Below, in pieces: positions 1-8,420 of a stretch of DNA of 56,440 bases; within the stretch, counting starts at the first letter, position 1, and each line of letters starts with the position of its first letter. The translations under genes and the position numbers were made by a program. A model generated the notes under the pieces. That model did not search any database. It had not been told where the DNA came from and saw only the letters and a program-made list of their open reading frames with translations. Source of the DNA: a virus. The stretch is taken from positions 1 through 56,440 of IMG/VR virus record IMGVR_UViG_3300036983_000059; one strand, written 5' to 3'.

Positions 1-1394
1 TTGTTCTTGGAATTAATGGTTTAACAACTTGGGTAATTGGGGAAGTTAAAGCTTTTTGTGAACGAGTAGGAAAAACGGTTAAAGATTTCTTTAAAATTAA
101 ATCACCCTCAAAGTTAATGGAAGAATATGGAGCTTATGTTGGAGAGGGTTTTGCACAAGGTATGGACTCAAAACAAGAGCGTACTAAAGGCGCAGCTTAT
201 CAAATGTCAAAAGCAATTGTTGAAGCCGCAGATAAAATTATAGAAAAAGCACGAACGATGTCAGATATAGCATCAGCTAAATATGATATTGTTTCGAGTA
301 AAATGCTAGATAGTGGAAAAACAGCAGGACTTCTTGACGCTAAATTGGGAATGTTAACAGCTCAAATGAATAATCATAACGATACTTTGCAAATTTTAAA
401 TAAAGCTTACAAAGACGTCGTTAAGGTTAAGGGAGCAACGTCTTTAGCAGCAAATGAGTTAACACTTAAAATTGCCAATGAAACAAGAGTAATAAATGCT
501 TTAAAAATAAGTTACTCTGATGCAAAATTAAAAACAGAAGAATATAATTCATCAATTCAAAGGACTTCTTCGTTGGCAGATTTGGTAAACGCAAAGTATG
601 CATTATCGGCAATGAGGCTGGGAGAAAACGCTTCTGCTGCAGCAAAGAATAGTCTTGAATTGCAAAGGCTAAATGAAATAAAAACGCTATCTGCTACAAA
701 AATTCAAACATTGCAAGATAAGTATAGTAATTTAGTTACTCAAAAAGGTGTATTTAATACTCTTACTATTGCTGCAGGAATTGAGTTAGTTAAGGAACAA
801 ACTGAAATGCAAAAATTAACTAACGAAATAAATACAAGTACAAACGCTATTAAAAATCAATCTGCTGCTTGGACGGATATGGCGGGTACAGTCTATAATA
901 AATCCAAAGAAATAGTTAGTTCTGTTTTAGGAGTTACTTCAACACTAATGACAAATGGTAATGCTATGGGAACGTTTTTGTATAGCAATGGAAATTCATA
1001 TAATCCAAACACTGGGGCTATAAATCAATATCCAAATGCATTGTCAGGTGGAAGCAATTATATAGAATCACAACAAAAGTTGTATAATGCAAATAAAACG
1101 CTATTAGATGGAATTTCAAAAAAGGAAAATGTAGACCTTAGTGTAGCAACGTCAATAGCAAGTTCTAGAGGGTTGCTAAAAGTTCCAGCATTTGGTGGTG
1201 GTGGGTATGTTGATAAACCAACTTTAGCATTAGTTGGAGAAGCAGGACCAGAATATATTGTTCCAGCTAACAAAGCTAAAAATGGTGGTGGCATAAATAT
1301 AACGATAACAGGAAACAATATTAGCAGTGCTTTGGATATTAATAAAATTGGTGATTTAATCGTTAAAAGATTGAAGTTAGCAGGGGTGAGATAA
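1..1394 (+). CDS. Tail tape-measure protein, C-terminal part (start lies at the other end of the window)
   Basis: The reading frame is open from the first bases and ends at TAA 1392-1394. It carries the tape-measure signature FKIKSPSKLMEEYG followed by GEGFAQGM, then a long helical, Ala/Lys/Thr-rich stretch. The C-terminus is of the Gly-rich type (FGGGGYVDKP, LVGEAGPEYIVPA) seen in many siphophage tape measures. Joining base 56440 to base 1 makes one uninterrupted frame with the gene beginning at 54616, giving about 1072 residues. The protein sets tail length and fills the tail lumen. Its last base is the first base of the next gene's ATG, indicating translational coupling. The family call is secure; the circular join is an inference from frame continuity. 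Confidence 0.93.
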   Translation, partial: VLGINGLTTWVIGEVKAFCERVGKTVKDFFKIKSPSKLMEEYGAYVGEGFAQGMDSKQERTKGAAYQMSKAIVEAADKIIEKARTMSDIASAKYDIVSSKMLDSGKTAGLLDAKLGMLTAQMNNHNDTLQILNKAYKDVVKVKGATSLAANELTLKIANETRVINALKISYSDAKLKTEEYNSSIQRTSSLADLVNAKYALSAMRLGENASAAAKNSLELQRLNEIKTLSATKIQTLQDKYSNLVTQKGVFNTLTIAAGIELVKEQTEMQKLTNEINTSTNAIKNQSAAWTDMAGTVYNKSKEIVSSVLGVTSTLMTNGNAMGTFLYSNGNSYNPNTGAINQYPNALSGGSNYIESQQKLYNANKTLLDGISKKENVDLSVATSIASSRGLLKVPAFGGGGYVDKPTLALVGEAGPEYIVPANKAKNGGGINITITGNNISSALDINKIGDLIVKRLKLAGVR

Positions 1395-4300
1395 TGGCAT
1401 TTACAATGACGATTGGGGGCTCATCTAGGTCTTGGGCAAAAGGAACTTTGCAAATAAGCGATGAGCTTAATAGTAGAAATACATGTTCATTTACATTGCT
1501 AGATGGCGGAGATCAATTTAATGGAATTGAAAACAAAGCGATAGACGGCAATTTTACAACTATGAATAATTGGATCCCAGCTTATGGTAGTGGCTCTATT
1601 GCTAGTAATGTTTATTCTCTCACTGGAGACGGCTCGCAAACTGTGCCCAGGCTATACCAAATAAAAAGTTATTCGTCTTCAATTGAAGGGAAAAAGTTCT
1701 ATGTTAGAGCAACTGTGCGAGTAACTAATTCAAGTTGTCTAAATTTGGCTTTGACTTTGTGCGATGGCTTAACTCCTTATCGCGAATCAGTTGTAGCCGA
1801 AGAAATAGATAATCCAACTATAAATGTATGGTATGAGCTGAGTGGAATAGTTACAATACCAAATGCGTGGAATACAAATGATGTTATTATTTATCCTTAT
1901 CATTGCTATGGATCTGCAGGCGATGCAACAGGAAAAGTAATGCAAATAAAAGAAGTTAGTCTTTTTGATTTAACAGAAAAGTTTGGAGCAGGAAAGGAGC
2001 CACCTGTAAACGATGTAAACGCATTAATGAACGCCATTGGCTGGTTTGATGGGGCATATACTCGTGACCTAATGTTCAACATAGGTTCAGAAGTAATCAT
2101 TACAAAAGATACTATAAAAATCTTTGCTGGGAATATATATGAGTTTGACGAAACAAAATTTGGCTCAATAGGCGTTGAATATAGTATTTCTTGTGTAGAC
2201 TATAATCAATTGCTTGATCGGTTTTTTGTGGCTGAAGCATATGAAAATCAAACAGCAGATGTTATCATAAAAGCAATTATTGATACTTTTGTAAGTGGTG
2301 AAGGATTAACTTACGCAAATGTGCAAGTTGCTCCAATTGTATCAAAGGCAGTCTTTAGTTATCAAAAAATTTCAGATTGTATAACCGAATTGGCTGATTT
2401 GTTAGGATATGCTTGGTATTTAGATTATGATAAGGACTTACATTTTGTGTCAAGAGAGAGCAACTCAGCTCCAATATATTTGTCAGACAATAGTTTAAAT
2501 TTTAGAGACTTGAGTATAAAAAGCACTATGGCAGATTACAGGAATTCGCAATATGTTAGGGCAGGGAATGATATTACAAGTGCCAGAACTGAAATCCTCA
2601 AGGGCGATGGAGCAAAGAAATCTTTCACACTCAAATATCCAGTTGCAAAAGTGCCAAGTGTTGCAAGTGTGGTGTATAGTGACCTAACAAATATAGTGAC
2701 AAACGGAAGTTTTGAGAGTGCATTAAGCACAGGATGGGCGGTAACGTTAAACGCAACAATACAATCAACTACTAAAAAATATGGATCAAGTGCTGTAGAA
2801 GTAGTTGCAAGCACAAGCAGGGCATATTGTGCGTGTGCTAGGGATGGAGTATTTTTTGTTCCAAATGCAAACAGCAAATATTATATGTGTGCTTTCGGTT
2901 ATTTAAAAAGCTATACCAGCGGAACACTTAACATCACAATCAGAGCAGCTACAGAAGGCACAGCATCAACCACCAACTACGATACAACAAAGTTGAATCA
3001 GTGGCAAAAGGTTAGTTTAATTTGGGATAGCACTGGGGCAACACTAACAAATGTTGATTACTTTTGTTTGCGTGATAACGGTATTGCAACAGGTGTTTTT
3101 GATATAGTTGTTGATGGTGTTGTGCTTATAAATCTAACTGCAAAATACGGACCTGGTAACGAACCAACACAAGTGCAAATGGATGATCTATTTGATGATT
3201 ATTTTGCTACATTCCCAACAGTTGCAAAAACAATAGGCATTCAAGGCGTTGAAGAAAATAAAGATTACTATTGGAATAAAGGTGCAAAAGAAATAACTCA
3301 AGATGATAGCTCAGCCTCATTAACTTCGGCTGATACGCTTTCAATTACTTATCAAGGCTTATTTCCGATAATTGTTGAAGCTTCTAGTGATAATGAAATT
3401 GCAGAGCGCAAAGCAATAGAGGGTGGCTCTGGAATCTATGAAGAAGTAATTGAAGCAATGGAATTAGATACACAGGAATCGGCTTTAGAATATGCTGAAA
3501 GTATATTGAGAAAAAAAGGTAAAATAGCTAAAATTGTAACTTTTGAAACTGATATAGATGGCTTGAGGGCAGGACAATTAATTGACATCAATATTGTATT
3601 GCATAATTTAAGTGGACAATATCTAATAAGTCAGGTTGATAAGCAAGACTTGAGTTCTGCAACTATGCGCTATAAAGTTACTGCATTAAGCGGAGAATAC
3701 TTAGGAGGCTGGGTAAGCTTCTTTAAACAGCTTGTAAAAAAAGATCAAACTTTTGTTATAAGAGAAAATGAAGTTTTAATACGCTTAAGAAAATTTTCAG
3801 AAAACGTTACTTTAACTGAAACGTTTAAAGCAACTTCTGCCGTAGCAAATAGCTTAACTAACTTCGCAGTAAATCCATATAATCCTTCAAAAGACATAAT
3901 TATATTTAACAATGAATTGTATGATGTTCACGATTATACAACGAACTATGGAATTTTGACAAAAGCAACAGAGGTTGATCAATCTTGGTCATCAGCATCA
4001 TATAATGGCGATGCAGGCTACTCTATATGCAATATGATTGTGCATAGCAATAAATTATATGGAGTTGCAACAAATTCAAAGCTTTTCGAATGGAATGGCG
4101 TGGATGCTTGGGTGCAAAAAGCCGCTCAATATGGAAGCCATACTTGTGCAGGAGTATCTTTGGCTATTGCAAACAATAAATTGTATGCTTTAACAGTTGC
4201 AGGAGGTTTGTTAGAGTGGAATGGAACTAATGCATGGGCTGAAAAAATAGCATCTAATGGATATAGTTTGCATAACTTGTTTTCATCTGGTTTAAATGTA

Positions 4301-4720
4301 TTTGCTTCTAGCGGAAGTAGCTCCCCATGCGTAACTTGGGATAATTCAGCTTCAAGTTGGTCAAACTCTTCCCCCTCTGGCTTATTCATTAAGTCATCTG
4401 TAGGCTTTAGAAGAGTATTATATGGAGTAACAGATACAGGCTGTTTAAGGCCATGGGGAAGTGCTGTAGTTGCTAGTGCACCAAGTACCAATGGGTCAAA
4501 TGCGAAATTATGTGTTTTATCAAAAAGCATATATATGGTTTTGAGAGACATTCCAGAAAATAAGGTAAAATGGTATAAATGGAGCGTAGGCGATTCATCG
4601 TGGACATTGTTATTCGATAAAACAATTTCTGCGTCATGTCCGCAAGACTTTTTACTCTCAGATAACACCAGGCTGTTATTAACTTATGATGATGGCAAAA
4701 TAGGGGTTTTTTACCCTTAG
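1394..4720 (+). CDS. Composite tail hub / receptor-binding protein
   Basis: This 1108-residue protein follows the tape measure and overlaps it by one base. Residues 1-40 and about 226-430 look like a siphophage hub (tail-associated, gp27-like) with beta-barrel pieces such as EVIITKDTIKIFAGNIYEFD. A carbohydrate-binding-like jelly roll (about 55-225) splits the first barrel. A second one (about 437-610) splits the later hub module. Both end in the shared motif KFGAGKEP / KYGPGNEP. Residues about 830-1108 carry repeated blades (LYGVATNSKLFEWNG, LYALTVAGGLLEWNG), suggesting a beta-propeller. It probably forms the tail tip and binds host surface glycans. The position supports the tail-tip role; the exact receptor is unknown. 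No separate distal tail protein gene is evident. Confidence 0.75.
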   Translation: MAFTMTIGGSSRSWAKGTLQISDELNSRNTCSFTLLDGGDQFNGIENKAIDGNFTTMNNWIPAYGSGSIASNVYSLTGDGSQTVPRLYQIKSYSSSIEGKKFYVRATVRVTNSSCLNLALTLCDGLTPYRESVVAEEIDNPTINVWYELSGIVTIPNAWNTNDVIIYPYHCYGSAGDATGKVMQIKEVSLFDLTEKFGAGKEPPVNDVNALMNAIGWFDGAYTRDLMFNIGSEVIITKDTIKIFAGNIYEFDETKFGSIGVEYSISCVDYNQLLDRFFVAEAYENQTADVIIKAIIDTFVSGEGLTYANVQVAPIVSKAVFSYQKISDCITELADLLGYAWYLDYDKDLHFVSRESNSAPIYLSDNSLNFRDLSIKSTMADYRNSQYVRAGNDITSARTEILKGDGAKKSFTLKYPVAKVPSVASVVYSDLTNIVTNGSFESALSTGWAVTLNATIQSTTKKYGSSAVEVVASTSRAYCACARDGVFFVPNANSKYYMCAFGYLKSYTSGTLNITIRAATEGTASTTNYDTTKLNQWQKVSLIWDSTGATLTNVDYFCLRDNGIATGVFDIVVDGVVLINLTAKYGPGNEPTQVQMDDLFDDYFATFPTVAKTIGIQGVEENKDYYWNKGAKEITQDDSSASLTSADTLSITYQGLFPIIVEASSDNEIAERKAIEGGSGIYEEVIEAMELDTQESALEYAESILRKKGKIAKIVTFETDIDGLRAGQLIDINIVLHNLSGQYLISQVDKQDLSSATMRYKVTALSGEYLGGWVSFFKQLVKKDQTFVIRENEVLIRLRKFSENVTLTETFKATSAVANSLTNFAVNPYNPSKDIIIFNNELYDVHDYTTNYGILTKATEVDQSWSSASYNGDAGYSICNMIVHSNKLYGVATNSKLFEWNGVDAWVQKAAQYGSHTCAGVSLAIANNKLYALTVAGGLLEWNGTNAWAEKIASNGYSLHNLFSSGLNVFASSGSSSPCVTWDNSASSWSNSSPSGLFIKSSVGFRRVLYGVTDTGCLRPWGSAVVASAPSTNGSNAKLCVLSKSIYMVLRDIPENKVKWYKWSVGDSSWTLLFDKTISASCPQDFLLSDNTRLLLTYDDGKIGVFYP

Positions 4721-4733
4721 AAAGGAGTTAAGC

Positions 4734-5201
4734 ATGATTTTTAGTGATCAAGACAAAGCAAATGCAAACGTAAAAATTGAAGTAATAGATGTAAACACAA
4801 AAGAAATATTGCAAGTAATCGAAAAACATAATTTAGTTGTCACACTTGGAAGGTCTTTAATATGCGATCTTTTAGCAATGACAGTAGGTGTTACAGGTTT
4901 AAATTATTTTGCAGTTGGATTATCAACAACGGCAGTTACCCTTGCTGATATAAAACTAGGCACTGAGGAATTCAGAGACAGTTTTACTAAGGTTACCGTA
5001 TCTGGCAATAACGTCAAGTATCAATATTATCTAGCTTCTAGTGATGCAAATGGTCATACGCTTACGGAAGCAGGGCTATTTGGGGACAATGCCACGGGAA
5101 CGGCAGATACTGGAACTTTATTTGCAAGAGTTACTCATGATGGCATTTCAAAAGCAATTAATGTTGCAATAAATTATAGTTGGGATATAACATTTAATTA
5201 G
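4734..5201 (+). CDS. Small tail appendage/baseplate-type protein
   Basis: A 155-residue protein starting 13 bases after the hub gene, with an AAAGGAG site just upstream. It contains the pattern LVVTLGRSLICDLLA followed by YFAVGLSTT and a later R-x-x-F segment. As I recall, this arrangement occurs in small proteins or N-terminal domains of tail appendages. No transmembrane segment or catalytic motif is visible. Its place between hub and lysis genes suggests a virion tail-tip component. The structural role is likely; the precise function is unknown. Confidence 0.5.
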   Translation: MIFSDQDKANANVKIEVIDVNTKEILQVIEKHNLVVTLGRSLICDLLAMTVGVTGLNYFAVGLSTTAVTLADIKLGTEEFRDSFTKVTVSGNNVKYQYYLASSDANGHTLTEAGLFGDNATGTADTGTLFARVTHDGISKAINVAINYSWDITFN

Positions 5202-5212
5202 GAGGAAAGTTT

Positions 5213-5533
5213 ATGAATATTTATAATTTGCAAGAAATTATACTATTAATATCAGTAATTTTAGTTATAATTTTAATTTTTTTAAAATGGCAGCAAGCCA
5301 AGGCAATATTGTTTGCGTTAATGTTGCAAGCTAAAAGATATGCAAAAGATTCAATTTTAAATTCTGGGAAAGAGCAAGAGGATTGGGTCATAAAGCAAGC
5401 AATGAAATTTTTACCAATATCATTTAAATTGCTTGTGCCAGAGGAAATGATTAGAATTATAGTTATAAGGCTCTACAAGTCTCTTAAGGATTACTTAGAC
5501 GATGGGATAATAAATAACAGTAATAGCAAATAA
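5213..5533 (+). CDS. Probable holin, LLH-type membrane protein
   Basis: A 106-residue protein with one N-terminal membrane segment (residues about 7-25, rich in Ile/Leu/Val). A cytoplasmic helix follows (QAKRYAKDSILNSGKEQEDW), then a segment resembling the LL-H holin family (superfamily 6) pattern. A good GGAGG site precedes the ATG. It lies two genes before the endolysin, the usual place for a holin. It would form membrane lesions that release the amidase. Classification rests on topology, context and partial motif resemblance. Confidence 0.55.
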   Translation: MNIYNLQEIILLISVILVIILIFLKWQQAKAILFALMLQAKRYAKDSILNSGKEQEDWVIKQAMKFLPISFKLLVPEEMIRIIVIRLYKSLKDYLDDGIINNSNSK

Positions 5534-5576
5534 AAGTTTAAAGAAAAGCTTTTTAAAAACAATGGAGGGCGAGAAA

Positions 5577-5873
5577 ATGGAAGAAAACATGAATGCACTA
5601 TTGAATGAAAAAATTGAAAATCAAAGAAAAGATATTGATAGGTTGTATAATTTGTTTAACGAAACGCAATGTAAAATGAATGATACAGTGATTATTGTTA
5701 CAGAAATAAAAACATCTTTTGGCTCAGTCGTAAATACTGTTAACGAGATGAAAATAAAAATAGATAAAATTACAGAAGCTCCAGCTAATAATTGGACTAG
5801 CTTAACATCAACAATTTTGACTACATCAATTGGATTAACTTTAGGATATGTAGCAAGTAAGTTATTAAAATAG
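5577..5873 (+). CDS. XhlA-like holin-associated membrane protein
   Basis: The start is set at 5577, not the in-frame ATG at 5562, because GGAGG (5564-5568) overlaps the earlier ATG and sits 8 bases before 5577. The 98-residue product has a coiled coil (residues about 8-70) and one C-terminal membrane segment (about 73-95). This layout is typical of XhlA/hemolysin proteins coupled to phage lysis. It lies between the putative holin and the amidase. It probably assists or regulates membrane disruption; an antiholin role is possible. Confidence 0.55.
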   Translation: MEENMNALLNEKIENQRKDIDRLYNLFNETQCKMNDTVIIVTEIKTSFGSVVNTVNEMKIKIDKITEAPANNWTSLTSTILTTSIGLTLGYVASKLLK

Positions 5874-5884
5874 GAGGATAATAT

Positions 5885-6508
5885 ATGAACATAATAGAAG
5901 AAAAATACACATGGAAAGAAAGTTCAAAATTTGTAATTAGGCAAGAAACTAATTTTATTGTTGTGCATCATGCAGCTGCTATGTCGTGTACAGCTCAAGA
6001 TATTCATGGCTGGCATAGGCAAAAGGGTTGGACTGGCATAGGCTATCACTTTTTTGTAAATAAAAAAGGTGAAATATATAGAGGAAGGCCAGTTGAGGTA
6101 GAAGGCTCACACACTCTAGGCTTCAATAGCCAATCGATTGGAGTTTGTTTTGAAGGAAATTTTGAGCAAGAAGTAATGGATAGCAAAGAGCAAATAGCCT
6201 CAGGAGTGGAGTTAATTCAAAGCTTATTTAACCAATATAAAAAAGTTAGAGTCATTAGCCATAAAGGGTTAACCTCTACAGATTGCCCAGGAAAGAATTT
6301 TGATATATCTATTTTAGGTGTAATTAAAAAAGTTTCATTTAGATATAAAGATGATGAAAAAATTTCTGATTGGGCTAAAGAAGCAATTTATAAGTTGAAA
6401 GAAAAAGGCATAATGATTGGTGATGAAGAAGGGAATTTTAATCCAAAAGATATCATAACTAGAGAAGAGGTTGCAAAAGTTATTGCAAAATTGATAAATT
6501 TAATATAA
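5885..6508 (+). CDS. Endolysin: N-acetylmuramoyl-L-alanine amidase with C-terminal SLH-like segment
   Basis: A 207-residue protein with an Amidase_2/PGRP domain over about residues 20-145. Zinc ligands are visible as His28 or His29, His126 and Cys134 (in TSTDCPGKNF). The pattern GWTGIGYHFFV is also typical of the family. Residues about 158-207 (ISDWAKEAIYKLKEKGI, GNFNPKDIITREEVAKVI) match the S-layer homology repeat. That segment may anchor the enzyme to secondary cell-wall polymers. It cleaves the bond between MurNAc and L-alanine in peptidoglycan at the end of infection. It is the last gene before a strong terminator. Confidence 0.92.
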   Translation: MNIIEEKYTWKESSKFVIRQETNFIVVHHAAAMSCTAQDIHGWHRQKGWTGIGYHFFVNKKGEIYRGRPVEVEGSHTLGFNSQSIGVCFEGNFEQEVMDSKEQIASGVELIQSLFNQYKKVRVISHKGLTSTDCPGKNFDISILGVIKKVSFRYKDDEKISDWAKEAIYKLKEKGIMIGDEEGNFNPKDIITREEVAKVIAKLINLI

Positions 6509-6519
6509 GTCAAACATAA

Positions 6520-6547
6520 CCCTCACTAACAAGTGGGGGATTTTTTT
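6520..6547 (+). terminator. Rho-independent terminator after the lysis genes
   Basis: CCCTCACT (6520-6527) pairs with AGTGGGGG (6532-6539) across a four-base loop, with one G-U pair. Seven T follow at 6541-6547. It separates the late tail/lysis transcript from the first early promoter. Confidence 0.9.
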
Positions 6548-6555
6548 ATAGTTTT

Positions 6556-6648
6556 TTATAAAAATATTTAAAAAAGTTTATAAAAAAGTGTTTACTTTTG
6601 CTCAAGAAAGTGTATAATAATATCAAGAGAAAGAAACAAACAAAAAAA
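6556..6648 (+). repeat. Promoter-containing direct repeat, copy 1
   Basis: About 93 bases, matching 26826-26918 with only one or two differences by eye. The match spans the upstream A-tracts, the -35/-10 boxes and the untranslated leader (TCAAGAGAAAGAAACAAAC). The 20821-20888 copy matches upstream and core but has a different leader. Confidence 0.85.
6591..6618 (+). promoter_or_regulatory. Early promoter, copy 1 of a long repeat
   Basis: TTTACT (6591-6596), a 16-base spacer and TATAAT (6613-6618). It lies within a segment (about 6556-6648) that is nearly identical to 26826-26918 and shares its core with 20821-20888. AT-rich sequence with A-tracts precedes the -35 box, as in an UP element. 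It should drive the gene at 6666 through host sigma-A polymerase. Confidence 0.85.
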
Positions 6649-6665
6649 CTTAGGAGGAAAATATT

Positions 6666-7094
6666 ATGCACATTGTTTTAAAAGATTTTTCAATAGCAGG
6701 GATAGAAAAGAAAAAAGGTGAAATAACAGCATACGATGGTGAGAAAAAAGATTATTTAATAGCAAATGGTTTTATGAAAAAATATGAGCCAAAAGTTTGG
6801 ACAAAAGAAAATATAATCGAATTATTAGAAACAAGAAGAGATGCAATAGAAAGAGCAATATTAGCATTATACAGATTGCAAACAGAAGATGAACAAAGTT
6901 CACAAGAAACAAAGCATTCAAATGGTGTTGGGTTTAACGGAGCAGATGCAAGATTTATGAGCTCATTAGTTGATTGGATGATTAATAAAGGAAGAAGGTT
7001 GAGCTTTAAACAAGCAGAAGCAGCTAAAAATAAATTGAAGAAATATGCGAACCAACTTGCAAATATTGCTAATAAAAAAATAACAATAGTGTGA
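6666..7094 (+). CDS. Conserved phage protein, function unknown
   Basis: 142 residues, with a GGAGG site upstream and an early promoter directly before it. The N-terminus (residues 1-40) looks like a small beta domain. Residues about 48-135 match a pattern I recall from many phages: LLETRRDAIERAILALY, then a His-rich HSNGVGFNGADARF and a C-terminal QAEAAKNKLKKYANQL helix. No catalytic motif is recognised. As the first gene of the early region it may act very early, but no function should be assigned. Confidence 0.7.
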   Translation: MHIVLKDFSIAGIEKKKGEITAYDGEKKDYLIANGFMKKYEPKVWTKENIIELLETRRDAIERAILALYRLQTEDEQSSQETKHSNGVGFNGADARFMSSLVDWMINKGRRLSFKQAEAAKNKLKKYANQLANIANKKITIV

Positions 7095-7147
7095 TAGAAA
7101 AATCTGGCAAAATGCTAAAAATATTTAAAAAAAGTTTTAAAAAACTA

Positions 7148-7176
7148 TTTACAAAAGCAAAATGTTTGTGTATAAT
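7148..7176 (+). promoter_or_regulatory. Early promoter
   Basis: TTTACA (7148-7153), 17-base spacer, TATAAT (7171-7176). The upstream A-tract element resembles the other early promoters. It lies between the genes at 6666 and 7209. Confidence 0.8.
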
Positions 7177-7208
7177 AAAAATACTAAATTTATTAAGGAG
7201 GTAAAAAA

Positions 7209-7676
7209 ATGCTTTACTTTATTATTAGTGGTAATATGCAAAAAGGAAGAATAAAACAAATTTGTTTAACTGCTAGAAGTGAAGGACTCGCTAGCATTGA
7301 GAATGCAAAATTAGTTTTTAAAGGTGAATATACGTTTGGTTGGCCAAGTATTGAAAAATGTAAAGGAAGTTCGGTTAATGGAGTATTATATGATATTGCA
7401 GAATCTGATTTTATTAACATAGAGAAACAAGAGATGTTTAGAAAAGACATAAAGAAGAAAAGAGCCACTATAATAAAAAAAGATGGTAAAGAAGTGAAAG
7501 CAGTAATTTTTGTAGTTGAGTCAGAAAAAAGTAGATATGAAATGCCTCTAAAAGAATGCATATTAGGAATGGCAAGGGGGTATTATGACTATAAAATAGA
7601 CATTGGCGTTTTAGAAAAAGCTTTAGAAGAAAATTATAAAAATTATTATGATTTAACGATTTTAGAACAATATTAA
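7209..7676 (+). CDS. Gamma-glutamylcyclotransferase-like (AIG2-like) protein
   Basis: A 155-residue protein. Its N-terminus MLYFIISGNM corresponds to the family's MLYFAYGSNM, but the usual Tyr-Gly-Ser is altered to Ile-Ser-Gly. Further matches are LVFKGEYTFGWPSI and GSSVNGVLYDI. It is a diverged paralogue of the better-conserved protein at 28026. The family cyclises gamma-glutamyl amines to 5-oxoproline or acts on related isopeptides. The altered active-site loop suggests a changed or lost activity. AAGGAGG precedes the ATG. Confidence 0.6.
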   Translation: MLYFIISGNMQKGRIKQICLTARSEGLASIENAKLVFKGEYTFGWPSIEKCKGSSVNGVLYDIAESDFINIEKQEMFRKDIKKKRATIIKKDGKEVKAVIFVVESEKSRYEMPLKECILGMARGYYDYKIDIGVLEKALEENYKNYYDLTILEQY

Positions 7677-7698
7677 AAAATAGAAAAGAGGAAAAATA

Positions 7699-7941
7699 AT
7701 GGTAAGAGTATTTGACAAATCGCCCGCATATTTAAATGATATTAAAAAAAGATTGGCAAGAGAATATTATTCTTTAAGTTTAATATCAAAAACTGAGTTC
7801 GATGAAATAGAACAAAAAATTGAAGAGCTAGAAGCTTCAATTACCAAGCTGAAAGGAGTAACTAAAGATGTCACCATCGAAAGCAGTGAAAACAGCAATA
7901 ATTCAAATGGAAAAAATAAAAGAAGACAAAAAAGTTCTTGA
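7699..7941 (+). CDS. Small coiled-coil protein, unknown function
   Basis: 80 residues. A helical coiled-coil centre (residues about 35-55, EIEQKIEELEASITKLK) and a polar Ser/Asn/Lys-rich tail are visible. GAGG lies upstream. The last 74 bases overlap the next gene in another frame, which supports translational coupling. No family is recognised. Confidence 0.5.
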   Translation: MVRVFDKSPAYLNDIKKRLAREYYSLSLISKTEFDEIEQKIEELEASITKLKGVTKDVTIESSENSNNSNGKNKRRQKSS

Positions 7942-8353
7942 CAAAAATTACGATGAAAACAGAGCATTATTGCTAAAAGAATTTAATGAAAAAAATGTAA
8001 CAGAATTTATAGTAGAAGATGGCAAAGATAGTGAAATTTCGGCAATAACTTATGATTCAACCCAAATAATATATGATAAAGAAAAATTAAAAGAAAAACT
8101 TCCGAAAGACATATTAAATAAAATAACTCGTAAAGAGTTTTCGGTTGACGTTAACAAGTTAAGAGAACTAAAATCAAAAATTGATAAAAATATTTTGAAG
8201 CAGATAATTAATATAGAAAAAGTAATTGACACTTCTTTGCTAGACTATCTTTATGAAACAGAACAGTTAGATCCAGCATCTTTAAAAGGTTGTTTTGATT
8301 TAAAGAAAACAACGTTTGTAAAAGTCACTAGACGAAAGAAAAAATCAAAGTAA
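7868..8353 (+). CDS. Hypothetical early protein
   Basis: 161 residues, highly charged, with Lys/Glu-rich helices and a basic C-terminal tail (VTRRKKKSK). AAAGGAG sits 9 bases before the ATG, inside the end of the preceding gene. It directly precedes the primase gene. A nucleic-acid-associated role is only a guess from the basic tail and position. Confidence 0.55.
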   Translation: MSPSKAVKTAIIQMEKIKEDKKVLDKNYDENRALLLKEFNEKNVTEFIVEDGKDSEISAITYDSTQIIYDKEKLKEKLPKDILNKITRKEFSVDVNKLRELKSKIDKNILKQIINIEKVIDTSLLDYLYETEQLDPASLKGCFDLKKTTFVKVTRRKKKSK

Positions 8354-8420
8354 TATAGCTTAACATTTATTGTGTTAAAGTTTCCAGATTATGTTTTAGG
8401 AAACACGAGGTGATAAAGTT

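Noticed and set aside
4126-4668. Long open frame on the minus strand
   Set aside because: It lies wholly within the hub gene, has no ribosome site, and its product shows no coherent domain.
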